In this document: positions 24,119-33,613 of the stretch, piece after piece
Numbering within the stretch: position 1 is the stretch's first letter
Layout: every line of letters starts with the position of its first letter
Assembly: GCA_910587665.1 (NCBI GenBank)
Contig: CAJUMZ010000028.1
Coordinates: 1-41,141 of the forward strand
Reading direction: 5' to 3'
DNA from: an uncultured Muribaculum sp.
Lineage (GTDB): Bacteria > Bacteroidota > Bacteroidia > Bacteroidales > Muribaculaceae
DNA: 41,141 nt
The notes under the pieces: generated by a model
Database searches by the model: none
Seen by the model: only the letters and a program-made list of their open reading frames with translations
What the model was told of the DNA's origin: nothing
Made by a program: the position numbers and the translations under genes

Positions 24119-24970
24119 TTATACGCCCTGGAGCTTGAAGGTGATGGGGAGGGTGTACCATACGGCAACAGCCTGTCCGTTCATCTTACCGGGGATAAAG
24201 TCGGGCAGAGTCTTCACAACTCGTACGGCTTCCTTATCCAGGTCAGGATCCTTACCGCGGACAACCTTAACCTCACCTACCTTACCGGTCTTGGTAACAA
24301 CGAACTGCACTACCACACGACCCTGAATGTTATTCTCCATAGCGACAGGAGGATATTTCAGATTCTTCTGGATGTGCTTCAAAAGCTCACCGTCACCACC
24401 GGGGAACTGAGGCATCTGCTCAACAGCGGTAAATACCTTTTCTTCAACCGGTTTCTTCTCTTCAACGACAATTTCTTCCTTATGTTCGCGCACTACGTTA
24501 CGGTCGTCGGTACCTTTGTCAAAGTCGCTCTGACCGAAAGCGGTAGTGGTTTCCTTAAGTTCATCCTGAGTCTTGATCTCATCCTCAGCATTTACCTTGT
24601 CGTCTTCTACAATCGCAAGCTCAGTCACCTTTACGGTGTTAAGCACCTCCTCGGGGAGTACCTCAGGCTGCTCTTCTTCGTAACGCTCCTGAACTTCCTC
24701 TTCTTCCGGCTCTTCTTCAGTGGCGTCACCAAGATTGACCATAGCCTGTTCGGTAAGGTCTTCCGGCTTCTCCTCTGCCTTGGGGAGCACGGTATTTACA
24801 ATAAGAGGTAACAAGAATGCCAACGCAAGGATTATTACAACGACAATCATCGCCTTGTTGTGGCGTACATCGGAGTTCTTGCGCAACTCATACGCGCCGA
24901 ATTCCTTGTTTTTGCCTTCAAAGACTATATCGCGCCATTCTTTTGATGAAAGGTCTACATCTTTTGCCAT
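24119..24970 (-). CDS. tonB: Energy transducer TonB
   Basis: 283 aa. Cytoplasmic N terminus with the Bacteroidetes motif KNKEFGAYELRK, one membrane helix (about 38-62), an acidic Glu/Val-rich periplasmic spacer (70-170) in place of the Pro-rich linker of E. coli TonB, and a TonB C-terminal domain (about 195-283: PQFPGGDGELLKHIQKNLKYPP, GRVVVQFVV, LPITFKLQ). It carries energy from ExbB/ExbD to outer-membrane receptors. It lies 40 nt after the second exbD and ends at a terminator. Confidence 0.94.
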   Translation of the reverse strand: MAKDVDLSSKEWRDIVFEGKNKEFGAYELRKNSDVRHNKAMIVVVIILALAFLLPLIVNTVLPKAEEKPEDLTEQAMVNLGDATEEEPEEEEVQERYEEEQPEVLPEEVLNTVKVTELAIVEDDKVNAEDEIKTQDELKETTTAFGQSDFDKGTDDRNVVREHKEEIVVEEKKPVEEKVFTAVEQMPQFPGGDGELLKHIQKNLKYPPVAMENNIQGRVVVQFVVTKTGKVGEVKVVRGKDPDLDKEAVRVVKTLPDFIPGKMNGQAVAVWYTLPITFKLQGV

Positions 24971-25010
24971 TTTTCTTCGTTTTTAAAGTTAAACATATAG
25001 ACACTCATCA

Positions 25011-25745
25011 TTATTTGCGGGGATTCTTAGCAAGATAGTCAAAAATCAGGGCTGAGTCAACAGCATTGATATTGTCTATCTGATAGCGAGAAATCTGGTT
25101 GATCTGCATTTCATCAAGAGCGGAGATCAGACTCTCCCAAGAAGCATTGGGACCGGCCTTGATTATCACAACGGGGCGGTCGGCGATCAAAGAGTCATTA
25201 CGGATCTCCTTGGCACGTGCCTGATATTCCTCGTCAGTGATTTTCTTGTTTTTCCAGTCTTCCTTCAATACAGCGATCTTAGCAAGCACTGTCTTGTTCT
25301 TGTCATGAAGAATCTTACGGATACCCTGAGTCTCACCATTCTGATTACCGATAAACTTTTCAACCTTGAGGTTGGAGTTATCGATGAGACCGTCTTTGTT
25401 CTCATCAGTAACATCAGGCTTACCGAAATAATAGTATACAAAATGAGCGGGCTTACCGGTCTCGGGATCAAATTTCACATTTCCATCTTGATCACGCTCG
25501 GTGTCGAGGATGAGTGTTACAGCCTGCGACTCCTTAGCTTTGTTTTGCTGTTCCTGCTCCACCTTTTCATTGGAAGGGAGTGAGATCTGCAAAGTCTGCG
25601 ACTTAATCATCGTGGTACAAAGCATGAAGAACGTGATAAGAAGCATGTTCATATCCACCATAGGCGTAAAGTCCACGTGGATTTGCATCTTTTTCTGGGC
25701 GCCTTTTTTCTTTTTGCCGCCGTCGGATTGTTCTATCTGTGCCAT
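25011..25745 (-). CDS. exbD: ExbD/TolR family protein, second copy (large form)
   Basis: 244 aa, longer than the ~140 aa of E. coli ExbD. A Lys-rich cytoplasmic start (GGKKKKGAQKK), then a single membrane helix with the proton-carrying Asp in DFTPMVDMNMLLITFFML, followed by a large periplasmic domain of about 190 residues, including an insertion rich in charged residues. Forms the proton channel with ExbB. It is 5 nt downstream of the first exbD. The extended periplasmic part is typical of paired Bacteroidetes ExbDs. Confidence 0.92.
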   Translation of the reverse strand: MAQIEQSDGGKKKKGAQKKMQIHVDFTPMVDMNMLLITFFMLCTTMIKSQTLQISLPSNEKVEQEQQNKAKESQAVTLILDTERDQDGNVKFDPETGKPAHFVYYYFGKPDVTDENKDGLIDNSNLKVEKFIGNQNGETQGIRKILHDKNKTVLAKIAVLKEDWKNKKITDEEYQARAKEIRNDSLIADRPVVIIKAGPNASWESLISALDEMQINQISRYQIDNINAVDSALIFDYLAKNPRK

Positions 25746-25750
25746 AATGA

Positions 25751-26452
25751 TTAATCGTTTTCAGTTTTAAGTGCAGTCAGCAAGCTGAACTTGTTCATCT
25801 TGAGAGTCTGCAGGTTATCAAGCACGTTGTGAACAGTGGTATAAGGGGTATCCTTGTCAGCCTTTACAGCTATACCCTCGCCGCTCTTGATTGATGATTC
25901 AAGATTGGGGTTGGATGAATTATAGATGGCACGCATCCATATCTGAAACTCGTTAGGCTTGTTAAGGTCCTTATTTTCGTCGATAGGAATACCGGTCGAC
26001 GGGTTGTTCATGTCAGATAGCACTTCATCCTGCTTTATCTGCGGAAGATCGAGGAAAGCGGGAAGATCAGCTATTCTGACGCCGAACATGTTCATTTTGG
26101 CGAACTTGTTGACCTGTTCCTGAGTGAGCTGTACTTGTTTACTATGGGTCTTGTTATATTCAGACACTGCTGTCCGGATAAGCTCGGCTCTCACCTTTTC
26201 GCTTGAATAGGTTGAGTCGGCGTCACCTGATACCGAAAGGAACACCTTTCCCTCGGGTGAGATCAGGACAGTCGTGGTGTTGGTGACGGGCACCTTTATC
26301 TCCGATACTGAAGACGGGGTGAGCACCGTAACCGGTTCCTTCTGCAAGAAGGTAGAAGTCAACATGAAGAAAGTAAGCAAAAGAACAGTCACGTCACTCA
26401 TCGCGGTCATGTCGATGAGGGTACTCTTTCTTTTAATTTTTACTTTTCCCAT
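25751..26452 (-). CDS. exbD: ExbD/TolR family protein, first copy
   Basis: 233 aa. Short basic cytoplasmic start (MGKVKIKRKS), one membrane helix with the key Asp in DMTAMSDVTVLLLTFFML, then a large periplasmic domain. It is only distantly similar to the second ExbD encoded 5 nt downstream, so they are not a recent duplication and may form a hetero-dimer in the pentameric ExbB channel. Upstream gap to exbB is 54 nt and holds nothing I can identify. Confidence 0.92.
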   Translation of the reverse strand: MGKVKIKRKSTLIDMTAMSDVTVLLLTFFMLTSTFLQKEPVTVLTPSSVSEIKVPVTNTTTVLISPEGKVFLSVSGDADSTYSSEKVRAELIRTAVSEYNKTHSKQVQLTQEQVNKFAKMNMFGVRIADLPAFLDLPQIKQDEVLSDMNNPSTGIPIDENKDLNKPNEFQIWMRAIYNSSNPNLESSIKSGEGIAVKADKDTPYTTVHNVLDNLQTLKMNKFSLLTALKTEND

Positions 26453-26506
26453 TGTTTTTCGTTAAATAGATTATTGTTTCGTTCTAATTTTCAGAAAGAC
26501 AATGGA

Positions 26507-27337
26507 TTAGTGAGTAGCGGCAAATGTCTGCACGATAGAGAAACCGATCTCGTCGATTGCGTAGGTAAGATTGTCGATCTTGTTGGTGTAGAAGTTATAT
26601 GAAATAACGGCGAATGCACCAGTTGCGATACCGAATGCGGTGTTGATAAGTGCCTCGGAGATACCGGTAGAAAGCTCGGTTGAGTCAGGAGCACCTGAAG
26701 CGGCAAGAGCCTGGAATGACTTGATCATACCCATCACAGTACCGAGAAGTCCGACAAGTGTACCGAGAGTGGTGAGAGTTGCAACGATGGGGAGGTTCTG
26801 CTGAAGAGCGGGCATCTCAAGAGCGGTAGCCTCTTCAACTTCCTTCTGGAGGGTTGCGATCTTCTGCTCCTTAGAAAGCACGGTGTTCTTGTCCATTTCC
26901 TCATAGCGAACGAGAGCTGCAGAAACTACAGCGGCAACACTACCCTTCTGCTTCTTGCAGAGAGCCTGTGCACCGGCGATGTCATTCTTCTTAAGGCAAG
27001 CCTTAACCTCAGCGACAAACTTAGAGATGCTGCCTTTACCCTTAGCGCTTGAGAGGGCGATCCAACGCTCAACAGAAAGCACGATCACGGTAAGGAAGAG
27101 AGTCTGAAGTATAGGCACGATGAAACCACCTTTGTAGATAGTTCCCCAAAGATCCTGGGGATGACCTGCCTCGTCAAAGTGCATGTCGTGGCCAAACCAG
27201 AAGATGAACAATAAAACAGCTACGATAAAACATGCTACGATAACCAAGAATGCGTTCTTGATACCGCGTACGTTAGAACCTTCGTTCTTTAGTTGCTTAG
27301 CTGGAGCGGCTCCAACATTGGGCTTTTGATTTTCCAT
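26507..27337 (-). CDS. exbB: MotA/TolQ/ExbB proton channel protein
   Basis: 276 aa. Three membrane helices: about 27-48, 168-192 and 218-240, plus a hydrophobic stretch around 68-88. The TolQ/ExbB signature is seen in LPIVATLTTLGTLVGLLGTVMGMIKSFQ and in STGISEALINTAFGIATGAFAVISYN. It forms the proton-conducting pentamer that powers TonB. First gene of the operon, with an exact promoter 141-172 nt upstream. Confidence 0.94.
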   Translation of the reverse strand: MENQKPNVGAAPAKQLKNEGSNVRGIKNAFLVIVACFIVAVLLFIFWFGHDMHFDEAGHPQDLWGTIYKGGFIVPILQTLFLTVIVLSVERWIALSSAKGKGSISKFVAEVKACLKKNDIAGAQALCKKQKGSVAAVVSAALVRYEEMDKNTVLSKEQKIATLQKEVEEATALEMPALQQNLPIVATLTTLGTLVGLLGTVMGMIKSFQALAASGAPDSTELSTGISEALINTAFGIATGAFAVISYNFYTNKIDNLTYAIDEIGFSIVQTFAATH

Positions 27338-27477
27338 AATTTTGAATAGAATAAATTAATAGTTATTAATATGAATATTGATTTATGGTTAATGATTGCG
27401 ACTGAGTCTTTGCAAAATCTTTCAATTAGTTATGTCAATATCTACTCCTCAAGCGGCATACACTGCGAAAGGATATG

Positions 27478-27509
27478 CAAATTTATTATTATATTTTTTA
27501 CAAACCAAA
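27478..27509 (-). promoter_or_regulatory. Promoter of the exbB-exbD-exbD-tonB operon
   Basis: Minus strand TTTG (27509-27506), 20 nt spacer, TAAATTTG (27485-27478): an exact TTTG-N20-TAnnTTTG. Expected start of transcription near 27471, leaving a leader of about 135 nt before exbB. Confidence 0.75.
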
Positions 27510-27683
27510 TTTTGCCAAGTGATTTTTCTTATTTTATACCGCCGCGGTCAAGTGTTAAATATTTACTATGTTTCATAGCATAATTTAAGAAAACATTCTT
27601 CAACTATGTGCAAAAACTGCCGTGCACAATTACCGGCATTAAATTTTTCACAAATAAAGTTAAGCCATAACAAAAAATAATGG

Positions 27684-27691
27684 TAACTTTG
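27684..27691 (+). promoter_or_regulatory. -7 element of the nqr operon promoter
   Basis: TAACTTTG, the same -7 box as at sppA and the C10 protease, 38 nt before the nqrA start. The -33 position (about 27660-27664) reads GTTAA, a poor match. Confidence 0.65.
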
Positions 27692-27728
27692 CACAATATT
27701 ATAATGACACGTCATTTTTTATTTCTAC

Positions 27729-29072
27729 ATGACAAAGATTGTAAACATAAAAAAGGGACTTGACATCAGCATAAGAGGCGCCGCCACACCATCGGCACCC
27801 ATGGATGTCACTCCCGCCACATGTGCTATTATTCCCGATGATTTTCCGGGTATAACACCTAAGGTAGATGTGAAGGAAGGTGATGAGGTTGTTGTTGGAT
27901 CTTCTCTGTTTCATGACAAGGCGTTCCCCGACATAAAAGTTGGCTCGCCGGTTGCAGGCACTGTCACCGCGGTTGTGCGCGGTGAGCGTCGCAAATTGGA
28001 GCGGATTGTGATCACTCCCGGCAGTTCACCCTCGGTATCGCTTGACTTTGAAGTGAGTAACATCGGCGACCGCACACGCGCCCAGCAGCTTCTGCTTGAC
28101 TCGGGATTATGGTCATGGATGAGACAGAGGCCTTACAACATTGTGCCGCGTCCCGGAGTCGACCCGCGTGACATTTTCATTACCGGTTTTGACTCGTCGC
28201 CACTCGCACCCGACTATGAGATGCTTCTCGACGGTCACCAAAAAGAGCTTGACGCGGCAATATCGTTGCTCGGCAAGCTTACCGACGGCACAATTTATGT
28301 TGGCATACATGAAGGAAGTTGCCTTGAATCACTACAAGGAGTTGAAAAGGTTGTTGTCAACGGTCCTCACCCCTCAGGCAATGTCGGAGTGCAGATATGC
28401 AATGTAAAACCCGTTAACAAAGGGGAGACCGTATGGACAATGGATGCCCTTACCCTGCTGAGAATAGGCAAGCTGGCAACTACCGGCAAACTCGACATGA
28501 GCGTGACCACTGCCCTTACCGGATGTGAGGTAACAGCCCCTCACTATATAACCACCGTGATAGGCGCCGACATGAAGAGCGTGCTCAAGGATGCGGTAAA
28601 CAACGATGACATACATCACAGGATAATTTCGGGCAACGTTCTCACCGGTATTCCCGTAGGCGAAGAGGGCTACCTCAGATTCCCCTACAATCAGGTGACC
28701 GTCATTGCCGAAGGTGACGATTTTGCCGAGTTTATGGGCTGGGCATCACTGTCGCCGGAGAAGATGAGTGTCAACCGCTCGTTCCCCGGCCATTTCTTCA
28801 AGCGCAAATTCTGTCCCGACGCAAGAATACTCGGAGGACGTCGCGCTATGATAATGTCGGGTGTATATGAAAAGGTGATGCCCATGGATATCCTTACCGA
28901 ATATCTGATAAAGGCGATCATCGCACGAGACATTGACCGTATGGAGCAGCTCGGCATCTACGAGGTTGCCCCGGAAGACTTTGCCCTCTGTGAATATGTC
29001 GATCCTTCAAAGCTCGAATTACAGAAGATCGTACAGGAAGGGCTCGACTACCTGCGCAAAGAACTTAGTTGA
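27729..29072 (+). CDS. nqrA: Na+-translocating NADH:quinone reductase subunit A
   Basis: 447 aa. NqrA is the peripheral cytoplasmic-side subunit of the six-subunit sodium pump that oxidises NADH and reduces quinone. The N-terminal lipoyl/RnfC-like barrel-sandwich region (IKKGLDISIRGAA, VDVKEGDEVVVGSSLF) and the RPYNIVPRPGVDPRDIFI and GPHPSGNVGVQI motifs are characteristic. It opens a complete nqrABCDEF operon; nqrB follows after 27 nt. Confidence 0.96.
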   Translation: MTKIVNIKKGLDISIRGAATPSAPMDVTPATCAIIPDDFPGITPKVDVKEGDEVVVGSSLFHDKAFPDIKVGSPVAGTVTAVVRGERRKLERIVITPGSSPSVSLDFEVSNIGDRTRAQQLLLDSGLWSWMRQRPYNIVPRPGVDPRDIFITGFDSSPLAPDYEMLLDGHQKELDAAISLLGKLTDGTIYVGIHEGSCLESLQGVEKVVVNGPHPSGNVGVQICNVKPVNKGETVWTMDALTLLRIGKLATTGKLDMSVTTALTGCEVTAPHYITTVIGADMKSVLKDAVNNDDIHHRIISGNVLTGIPVGEEGYLRFPYNQVTVIAEGDDFAEFMGWASLSPEKMSVNRSFPGHFFKRKFCPDARILGGRRAMIMSGVYEKVMPMDILTEYLIKAIIARDIDRMEQLGIYEVAPEDFALCEYVDPSKLELQKIVQEGLDYLRKELS

Positions 29073-29099
29073 TAAACTCACTAACAAATATTATCAATT

Positions 29100-30308
29100 G
29101 TGAAATCTCTTAGAAAATATCTTGACCGGATAAAGCCCGACTTTGAGCCGGGAGGAAAGTTTCACGCATTTCAGTCAGTGTTTGACGGATTCGAGACTTT
29201 CCTGTTTACTCCGACCACGACTTCCCGTTCGGGAGTCAACATACATGACAGCCTCGACTCAAAACGAGTGATGATCATTGTCGTGCTCGCCCTCATACCG
29301 TGCCTTCTCTTCGGAATGTACAACACCGGCTACCAGCACTGGCTCGCCATCGGGGCGACCTCGTTCCCGTTCTGGCAACTTCTCGGCTATGGCTTCCTCG
29401 CCCTGTTGCCCCGCCTGATTGTGTCATACGTAGTCGGACTCGGCATCGAATTCGTGGTGGCGCAATGGCGCAAGGAGGAGATTCAGGAAGGATTCCTTGT
29501 GTCAGGTATCCTCATCCCCCTTATCTGCCCGATTGAAATTCCGTTATGGATGCTCGCGGTAGCCACGGCATTCTCCGTAATATTTGTAAAGGAAGTATTC
29601 GGAGGAACCGGCTATAACATATTTAATGTGGCACTGGTCACCCGCGCCTTCCTTTTCTTCGCCTATCCCTCCCACATGAGCGGCGACAAGGTGTTTGTAG
29701 CGACAGAAAGCATCTGCGGACTCGGCGAAGGCAATGTGGTCGACGGTTTCTCCGGAGCCACACCCCTCGGACAGATAGCGGCCAATGTCGGCGACTCGCT
29801 GACGCTTACCGGCGTGACCGGCGAGCCACTAAGCTACTGGGACATGTTCCTCGGGCTTATTCCCGGATCAGTAGGCGAGACATCGACCCTCTGCATACTT
29901 ATCGGAGCCGCAATACTCCTGATTACAGGCATTGCAAGCTGGCGCATAATGTTCAGCGTATTTGCCGGCGGCATTATAATGGGAGCGATCGCCCACGCCT
30001 TTGCCACCCCGATGTATCCGGCATCAATGCTCACCCCGCTCGAACAAGTTACTCTCGGAGGATTCGCGTTTGCCGCAGTCTATATGGCAACCGACCCTGT
30101 GACCGCCTCGCGCACCAACCCGGGCAAATACATCTACGGATTCCTTATCGGCGTCATAGCCGTGTTGATACGCACCTATAACAACGGTTATCCCGAGGGT
30201 GCAATGCTCGCAGTGCTCCTTATGAACTCATTCGCGCCGCTGATCGACTATACCGTTGTACAGTCCAACATCCGCCGACGCCTACGTCGTCTAAAAGCTA
30301 AAGTGTGA
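29100..30308 (+). CDS. nqrB: Na+-translocating NADH:quinone reductase subunit B
   Basis: 402 aa integral membrane subunit with about ten helices, starting with GTG at 29100. The covalent FMN site is Thr221 in DGFSGAT, the phosphodiester-linked flavin loaded by ApbE (not in this window). GVNIHDSLDSKRVM near the N terminus and the late TDPVTASRTNPGKYIYG are family blocks. NqrB forms the sodium path with NqrD/E. 7 nt gap to nqrC. Confidence 0.96.
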   Translation: MKSLRKYLDRIKPDFEPGGKFHAFQSVFDGFETFLFTPTTTSRSGVNIHDSLDSKRVMIIVVLALIPCLLFGMYNTGYQHWLAIGATSFPFWQLLGYGFLALLPRLIVSYVVGLGIEFVVAQWRKEEIQEGFLVSGILIPLICPIEIPLWMLAVATAFSVIFVKEVFGGTGYNIFNVALVTRAFLFFAYPSHMSGDKVFVATESICGLGEGNVVDGFSGATPLGQIAANVGDSLTLTGVTGEPLSYWDMFLGLIPGSVGETSTLCILIGAAILLITGIASWRIMFSVFAGGIIMGAIAHAFATPMYPASMLTPLEQVTLGGFAFAAVYMATDPVTASRTNPGKYIYGFLIGVIAVLIRTYNNGYPEGAMLAVLLMNSFAPLIDYTVVQSNIRRRLRRLKAKV

Positions 30309-30315
30309 CAAGATT

Positions 30316-31026
30316 ATGAATAAACAGAGCAATACATACACCATCATATATATAATTGTGCTGGTGGTTGTGGTCGGGGCAGGACTCGCCTTCACGGCAT
30401 TGTCGCTAAAGCCGCTCCAGACCGCCAATGCCGATGCCGACAAGATGAAGCAGATACTTGCATCGGTACACATCGCGCCTGACAAAGCCGACATAATAAC
30501 CGACTTCAACAAGTACATAACTGACCGATTCATCATCAACGACAAGGGAGAGCGCGTCGACGGCAACGCATTCAATGTCAACACGGCCAACGAAAGCAAG
30601 CTTCCCCTTGACGCCCGCAAGATGCCTGTATATGAATGCACCCTCGCCCAAGGCGACGTGAAATACATACTTCCCGTATATGGAGCCGGACTTTGGGGCC
30701 CGATATGGGGATATGTTGCCGTTGATAGTGACGGCTCGACCATATACGGCGCTTATTTCGCCCATCAGGGAGAGACCCCGGGACTCGGCGCGGAAATCGA
30801 GAAACCGGCATTCAGCGACCAGTTCAACGGACTCCACCTCTTCAAGGGAGGTGAATTTCATCCCGTCAATGTGCTGAAGGCAGGACAGGCGCCTCTCCAC
30901 GGTGAAGACGCGGTAGACGCCATCTCGGGCGGCACAATAACCTCCAAGGGTGTGGCATCGATGATTGACAATTGCCTTACCGGCTACAAGGCTTTTCTTG
31001 AATCACTCTCATCAAAACAGAATTAA
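30316..31026 (+). CDS. nqrC: Na+-translocating NADH:quinone reductase subunit C
   Basis: 236 aa. One N-terminal membrane helix (about 8-30) and a periplasmic FMN-binding domain. The flavin-accepting residue is Thr207 in DAISGGT; compared with the SGAT of Vibrio NqrC the Ala is Gly. GLWGPIWGYVAV and HQGETPGLGAEIE are typical. It passes electrons between the membrane flavins. nqrD starts 3 nt later. Confidence 0.95.
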   Translation: MNKQSNTYTIIYIIVLVVVVGAGLAFTALSLKPLQTANADADKMKQILASVHIAPDKADIITDFNKYITDRFIINDKGERVDGNAFNVNTANESKLPLDARKMPVYECTLAQGDVKYILPVYGAGLWGPIWGYVAVDSDGSTIYGAYFAHQGETPGLGAEIEKPAFSDQFNGLHLFKGGEFHPVNVLKAGQAPLHGEDAVDAISGGTITSKGVASMIDNCLTGYKAFLESLSSKQN

Positions 31027-31029
31027 ACC

Positions 31030-31653
31030 ATGGCGTCAAACAATAAAAACCTAAGCACACTGCTTAACCCGCTGTCGAAAGACAATCCCGTGATAGTGCA
31101 GATACTCGGTATCTGCTCCTGTCTCGCCGTGACCGCCAAGCTTGAGCCCGCCTTCGTGATGGGAATCTCGGTGATCGCAGTGCTTGCATTCTCCAATGTG
31201 ATAATCTCCCTGTTAAGAAACACGATCCCGACCAACATACGTATCATCGTGCAACTTGTAGTGGTCGCCGGGCTTGTGGTCATAGTCAATCAGCTTCTGA
31301 TGGCCTACCAGTATGATGTAAGCAAGCAGCTGTCGGTATTCATCGGGCTTATCGTGACCAACTGTATTCTCATGGGTCGCCTGGAAGCGTTTGCCATGGG
31401 CAACAAACCCTGGCCTTCATTCCTTGACGGTATCGGCAACGGTATCGGCTATGCGATAATCCTTGTGATCGTGGCGTTTTTCCGCGAACTTCTCGGCAGC
31501 GGCACGCTTTGGGGATTCCAGATTGTGCCTGACAGCTTCTACGCACACGGATACGTGAACAACGGACTCATGATCCTGCCTCCGATGGCACTGATCGTTG
31601 TAGCATGTATCATCTGGGTACACAGAAGCTATAACAAAGATTTACAAGAATAA
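31030..31653 (+). CDS. nqrD: Na+-translocating NADH:quinone reductase subunit D
   Basis: 207 aa, six membrane helices. Family blocks: NPLSKDNPVIVQILGICSCLAVTAKLEPAF at the N terminus, with the Cys of the GICSCLAV segment that contributes to the intramembrane iron site shared with NqrE, and NCILMGRLEAFAMGNKPWPSFLDGIGNG. Homologous to NqrE with inverted topology. 29 nt to nqrE. Confidence 0.96.
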   Translation: MASNNKNLSTLLNPLSKDNPVIVQILGICSCLAVTAKLEPAFVMGISVIAVLAFSNVIISLLRNTIPTNIRIIVQLVVVAGLVVIVNQLLMAYQYDVSKQLSVFIGLIVTNCILMGRLEAFAMGNKPWPSFLDGIGNGIGYAIILVIVAFFRELLGSGTLWGFQIVPDSFYAHGYVNNGLMILPPMALIVVACIIWVHRSYNKDLQE

Positions 31654-31682
31654 CGTCACATCCCGGATAAAGAATAAATCAT

Positions 31683-32300
31683 ATGGAAAATTTCAATATT
31701 TTTATACGGTCGATATTCGTCGACAACATGATTTTTGCCTACTTTCTGGGCATGTGTTCGTTTCTCGCCGTGTCAAAGAATGTCAAGACCGCACTCGGAC
31801 TCGGTGCCGCGGTGACATTCATGCTTGTCATATCATTGCCTATCAACTACCTGCTTGAGACATATGTGTTGCGCGAAGGCGCTCTCAGCTGGCTCGGTCC
31901 GGAATATGCCGGCATTGACCTCAGCTTCCTGTCGCTCATAATGTTCATAGCCGTGATAGCGTCGCTCACGCAGCTTGTGGAGATGGCGGTGGAGAAGTTC
32001 AGCCCCGCGCTTTACTCTTCGCTCGGTATCTTCCTTCCGCTCATCGCCGTCAACTGCGCTATCCTCGGTGGCTCGCTGTTCATGCAGCAGAGAGACTTCC
32101 CCGATGTATGGACCGCCTGCTGTGCCGGTGCCGGATGGGGTATCGGATGGCTGCTTGCCATAGTGGCGATAGCGGCGATTCGCGAACGACTCCAGGAGTA
32201 CAGCAATATCCCCAAGCCCCTCCGTGGCGTAGGTATCACATTTATAATAACAGGCCTTATGGGAATCGCATTCATGAGTTTCCTCGGCATTAAACTCTAA
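31683..32300 (+). CDS. nqrE: Na+-translocating NADH:quinone reductase subunit E
   Basis: 205 aa, six membrane helices. Blocks FVDNMIFAYFLGMCSFLAVSK (with the Cys for the NqrD/E iron site) and AVNCAILGGSLFMQQRDF, plus a C-terminal GITFIITGLMGIAFMSF. Partner of NqrD in the Na+-conducting core. nqrF begins 8 nt later. Confidence 0.96.
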   Translation: MENFNIFIRSIFVDNMIFAYFLGMCSFLAVSKNVKTALGLGAAVTFMLVISLPINYLLETYVLREGALSWLGPEYAGIDLSFLSLIMFIAVIASLTQLVEMAVEKFSPALYSSLGIFLPLIAVNCAILGGSLFMQQRDFPDVWTACCAGAGWGIGWLLAIVAIAAIRERLQEYSNIPKPLRGVGITFIITGLMGIAFMSFLGIKL

Positions 32301-32308
32301 CTACGACA

Positions 32309-33613
32309 ATGGACAAAACAGCAATGATAACTCTTGCCGACACAGGCACCCTTACCATATGTACGGGAGTGATCATATTCCTCGCTATCACGCTGCTTCT
32401 CGTGACAGTGCTCCTGATTGCCAAGAAGTTTCTTGTACACACCGGTCAGGTCGACATAAAAATCAACAATGAAAAGGATGTCTTTGCAATGTCGGGCAAG
32501 ACCCTGCTCTCTACTCTCGCCGACCAGAATGTGTTTCTTTCCTCGGCATGCGGCGGAAAGGGAAGCTGCGGGCAGTGCAAGGTACAGGTGTTTGAAGGCG
32601 GTGGCGACATACTCCCTACCGAGACCGTTCATTTCACACGCAAACAGATGAAAGATCACTGGCGCCTGGGATGTCAGGTGAAAGTGAAGGAAGACATGTC
32701 GATCGGCGTACCGGCCTCCGTGCTTGACGTCAAAGAGTGGGAATGTGAGGTCATCTCCAACAAAAATGTGGCAACATTCATCAAGGAGTTTATCGTGGCA
32801 CTGCCTCCCGGCGAACACATGAACTTCATCCCCGGCTCATATGCGCAGATAAAGATACCCACCTATGAAATGGACTACGACAAGGATATCGACAAGTCGC
32901 TCATAGGCGATGAATATCTCCCGGCATGGGAAAAATTCGGGTTATTCGGTCTTAAGTGCAAGAATACCGAGGCTACCGTGCGCGCCTACTCTATGGCCAA
33001 CTATCCCGCCGAGGGCGACCGCATAATGCTTACGGTGCGTATCGCCACCCCACCCTTCAAGCCGAAACCCGAAGTAGGATTCCAGGATGTGATGCCCGGT
33101 ATCGCCTCATCTTATATCTTCACGCTCAAGCCGGGCGACAAGGTGGTGATGAGCGGTCCTTACGGTGATTTCCATCCCATATTTGACTCCAAGGCGGAGA
33201 TGATGTGGATAGGCGGTGGAGCCGGCATGGCACCGCTCCGCGCCCAGATCATGCACATGACCCGCTCGCTCAACTGCACCGACCGTGTCATGAACTACTT
33301 CTACGGCGCCCGTGCCCTGAATGAGGTGTTCTATCTTGAAGACTTCCTGCAGCTTGAAAAGGATTTCCCCAACTTCAAGTTTCACCTTGCCCTTGACCGC
33401 CCAGACCCTGCCGCCGATGCTGCGGGCGTTAAGTATACCGCAGGATTTGTCCATCAGGTAATCTACGAGACATATCTCAAGGATCACCCCGCACCGGAGG
33501 ATATCGAGTACTATATGTGCGGTCCCGGTCCGATGAGCAAGGCTGTCGAAAAAATGCTCTGGGATCTCGGAGTACCTTCCGAAAACCTCATGTACGACAA
33601 CTTTGGAGGATAA
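32309..33613 (+). CDS. nqrF: Na+-translocating NADH:quinone reductase subunit F
   Basis: 434 aa, the NADH-oxidising entry subunit. One N-terminal membrane helix (about 17-40); a 2Fe-2S ferredoxin domain with Cys81, Cys87, Cys90 and Cys122 (SACGGKGSCGQCKV ... RLGCQV); an FAD domain with RAYSMANYP; and an NADH domain with GGGAGMAPLR and YMCGPGPM. Complete length. The operon ends 1 nt later in a very strong terminator. Confidence 0.97.
   Translation: MDKTAMITLADTGTLTICTGVIIFLAITLLLVTVLLIAKKFLVHTGQVDIKINNEKDVFAMSGKTLLSTLADQNVFLSSACGGKGSCGQCKVQVFEGGGDILPTETVHFTRKQMKDHWRLGCQVKVKEDMSIGVPASVLDVKEWECEVISNKNVATFIKEFIVALPPGEHMNFIPGSYAQIKIPTYEMDYDKDIDKSLIGDEYLPAWEKFGLFGLKCKNTEATVRAYSMANYPAEGDRIMLTVRIATPPFKPKPEVGFQDVMPGIASSYIFTLKPGDKVVMSGPYGDFHPIFDSKAEMMWIGGGAGMAPLRAQIMHMTRSLNCTDRVMNYFYGARALNEVFYLEDFLQLEKDFPNFKFHLALDRPDPAADAAGVKYTAGFVHQVIYETYLKDHPAPEDIEYYMCGPGPMSKAVEKMLWDLGVPSENLMYDNFGG

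Larger units (their letters stand above)
27338..27728. other. Divergent intergenic region exbB / nqrA
   Basis: 391 AT-rich nt between divergent operons. It holds the exbB promoter (27478-27509) and the nqrA -7 box (27684-27691). I see no gene, tRNA or strong hairpin in the rest; only a weak TGCCG/CGGCA pair near 27619-27638. Confidence 0.6.
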
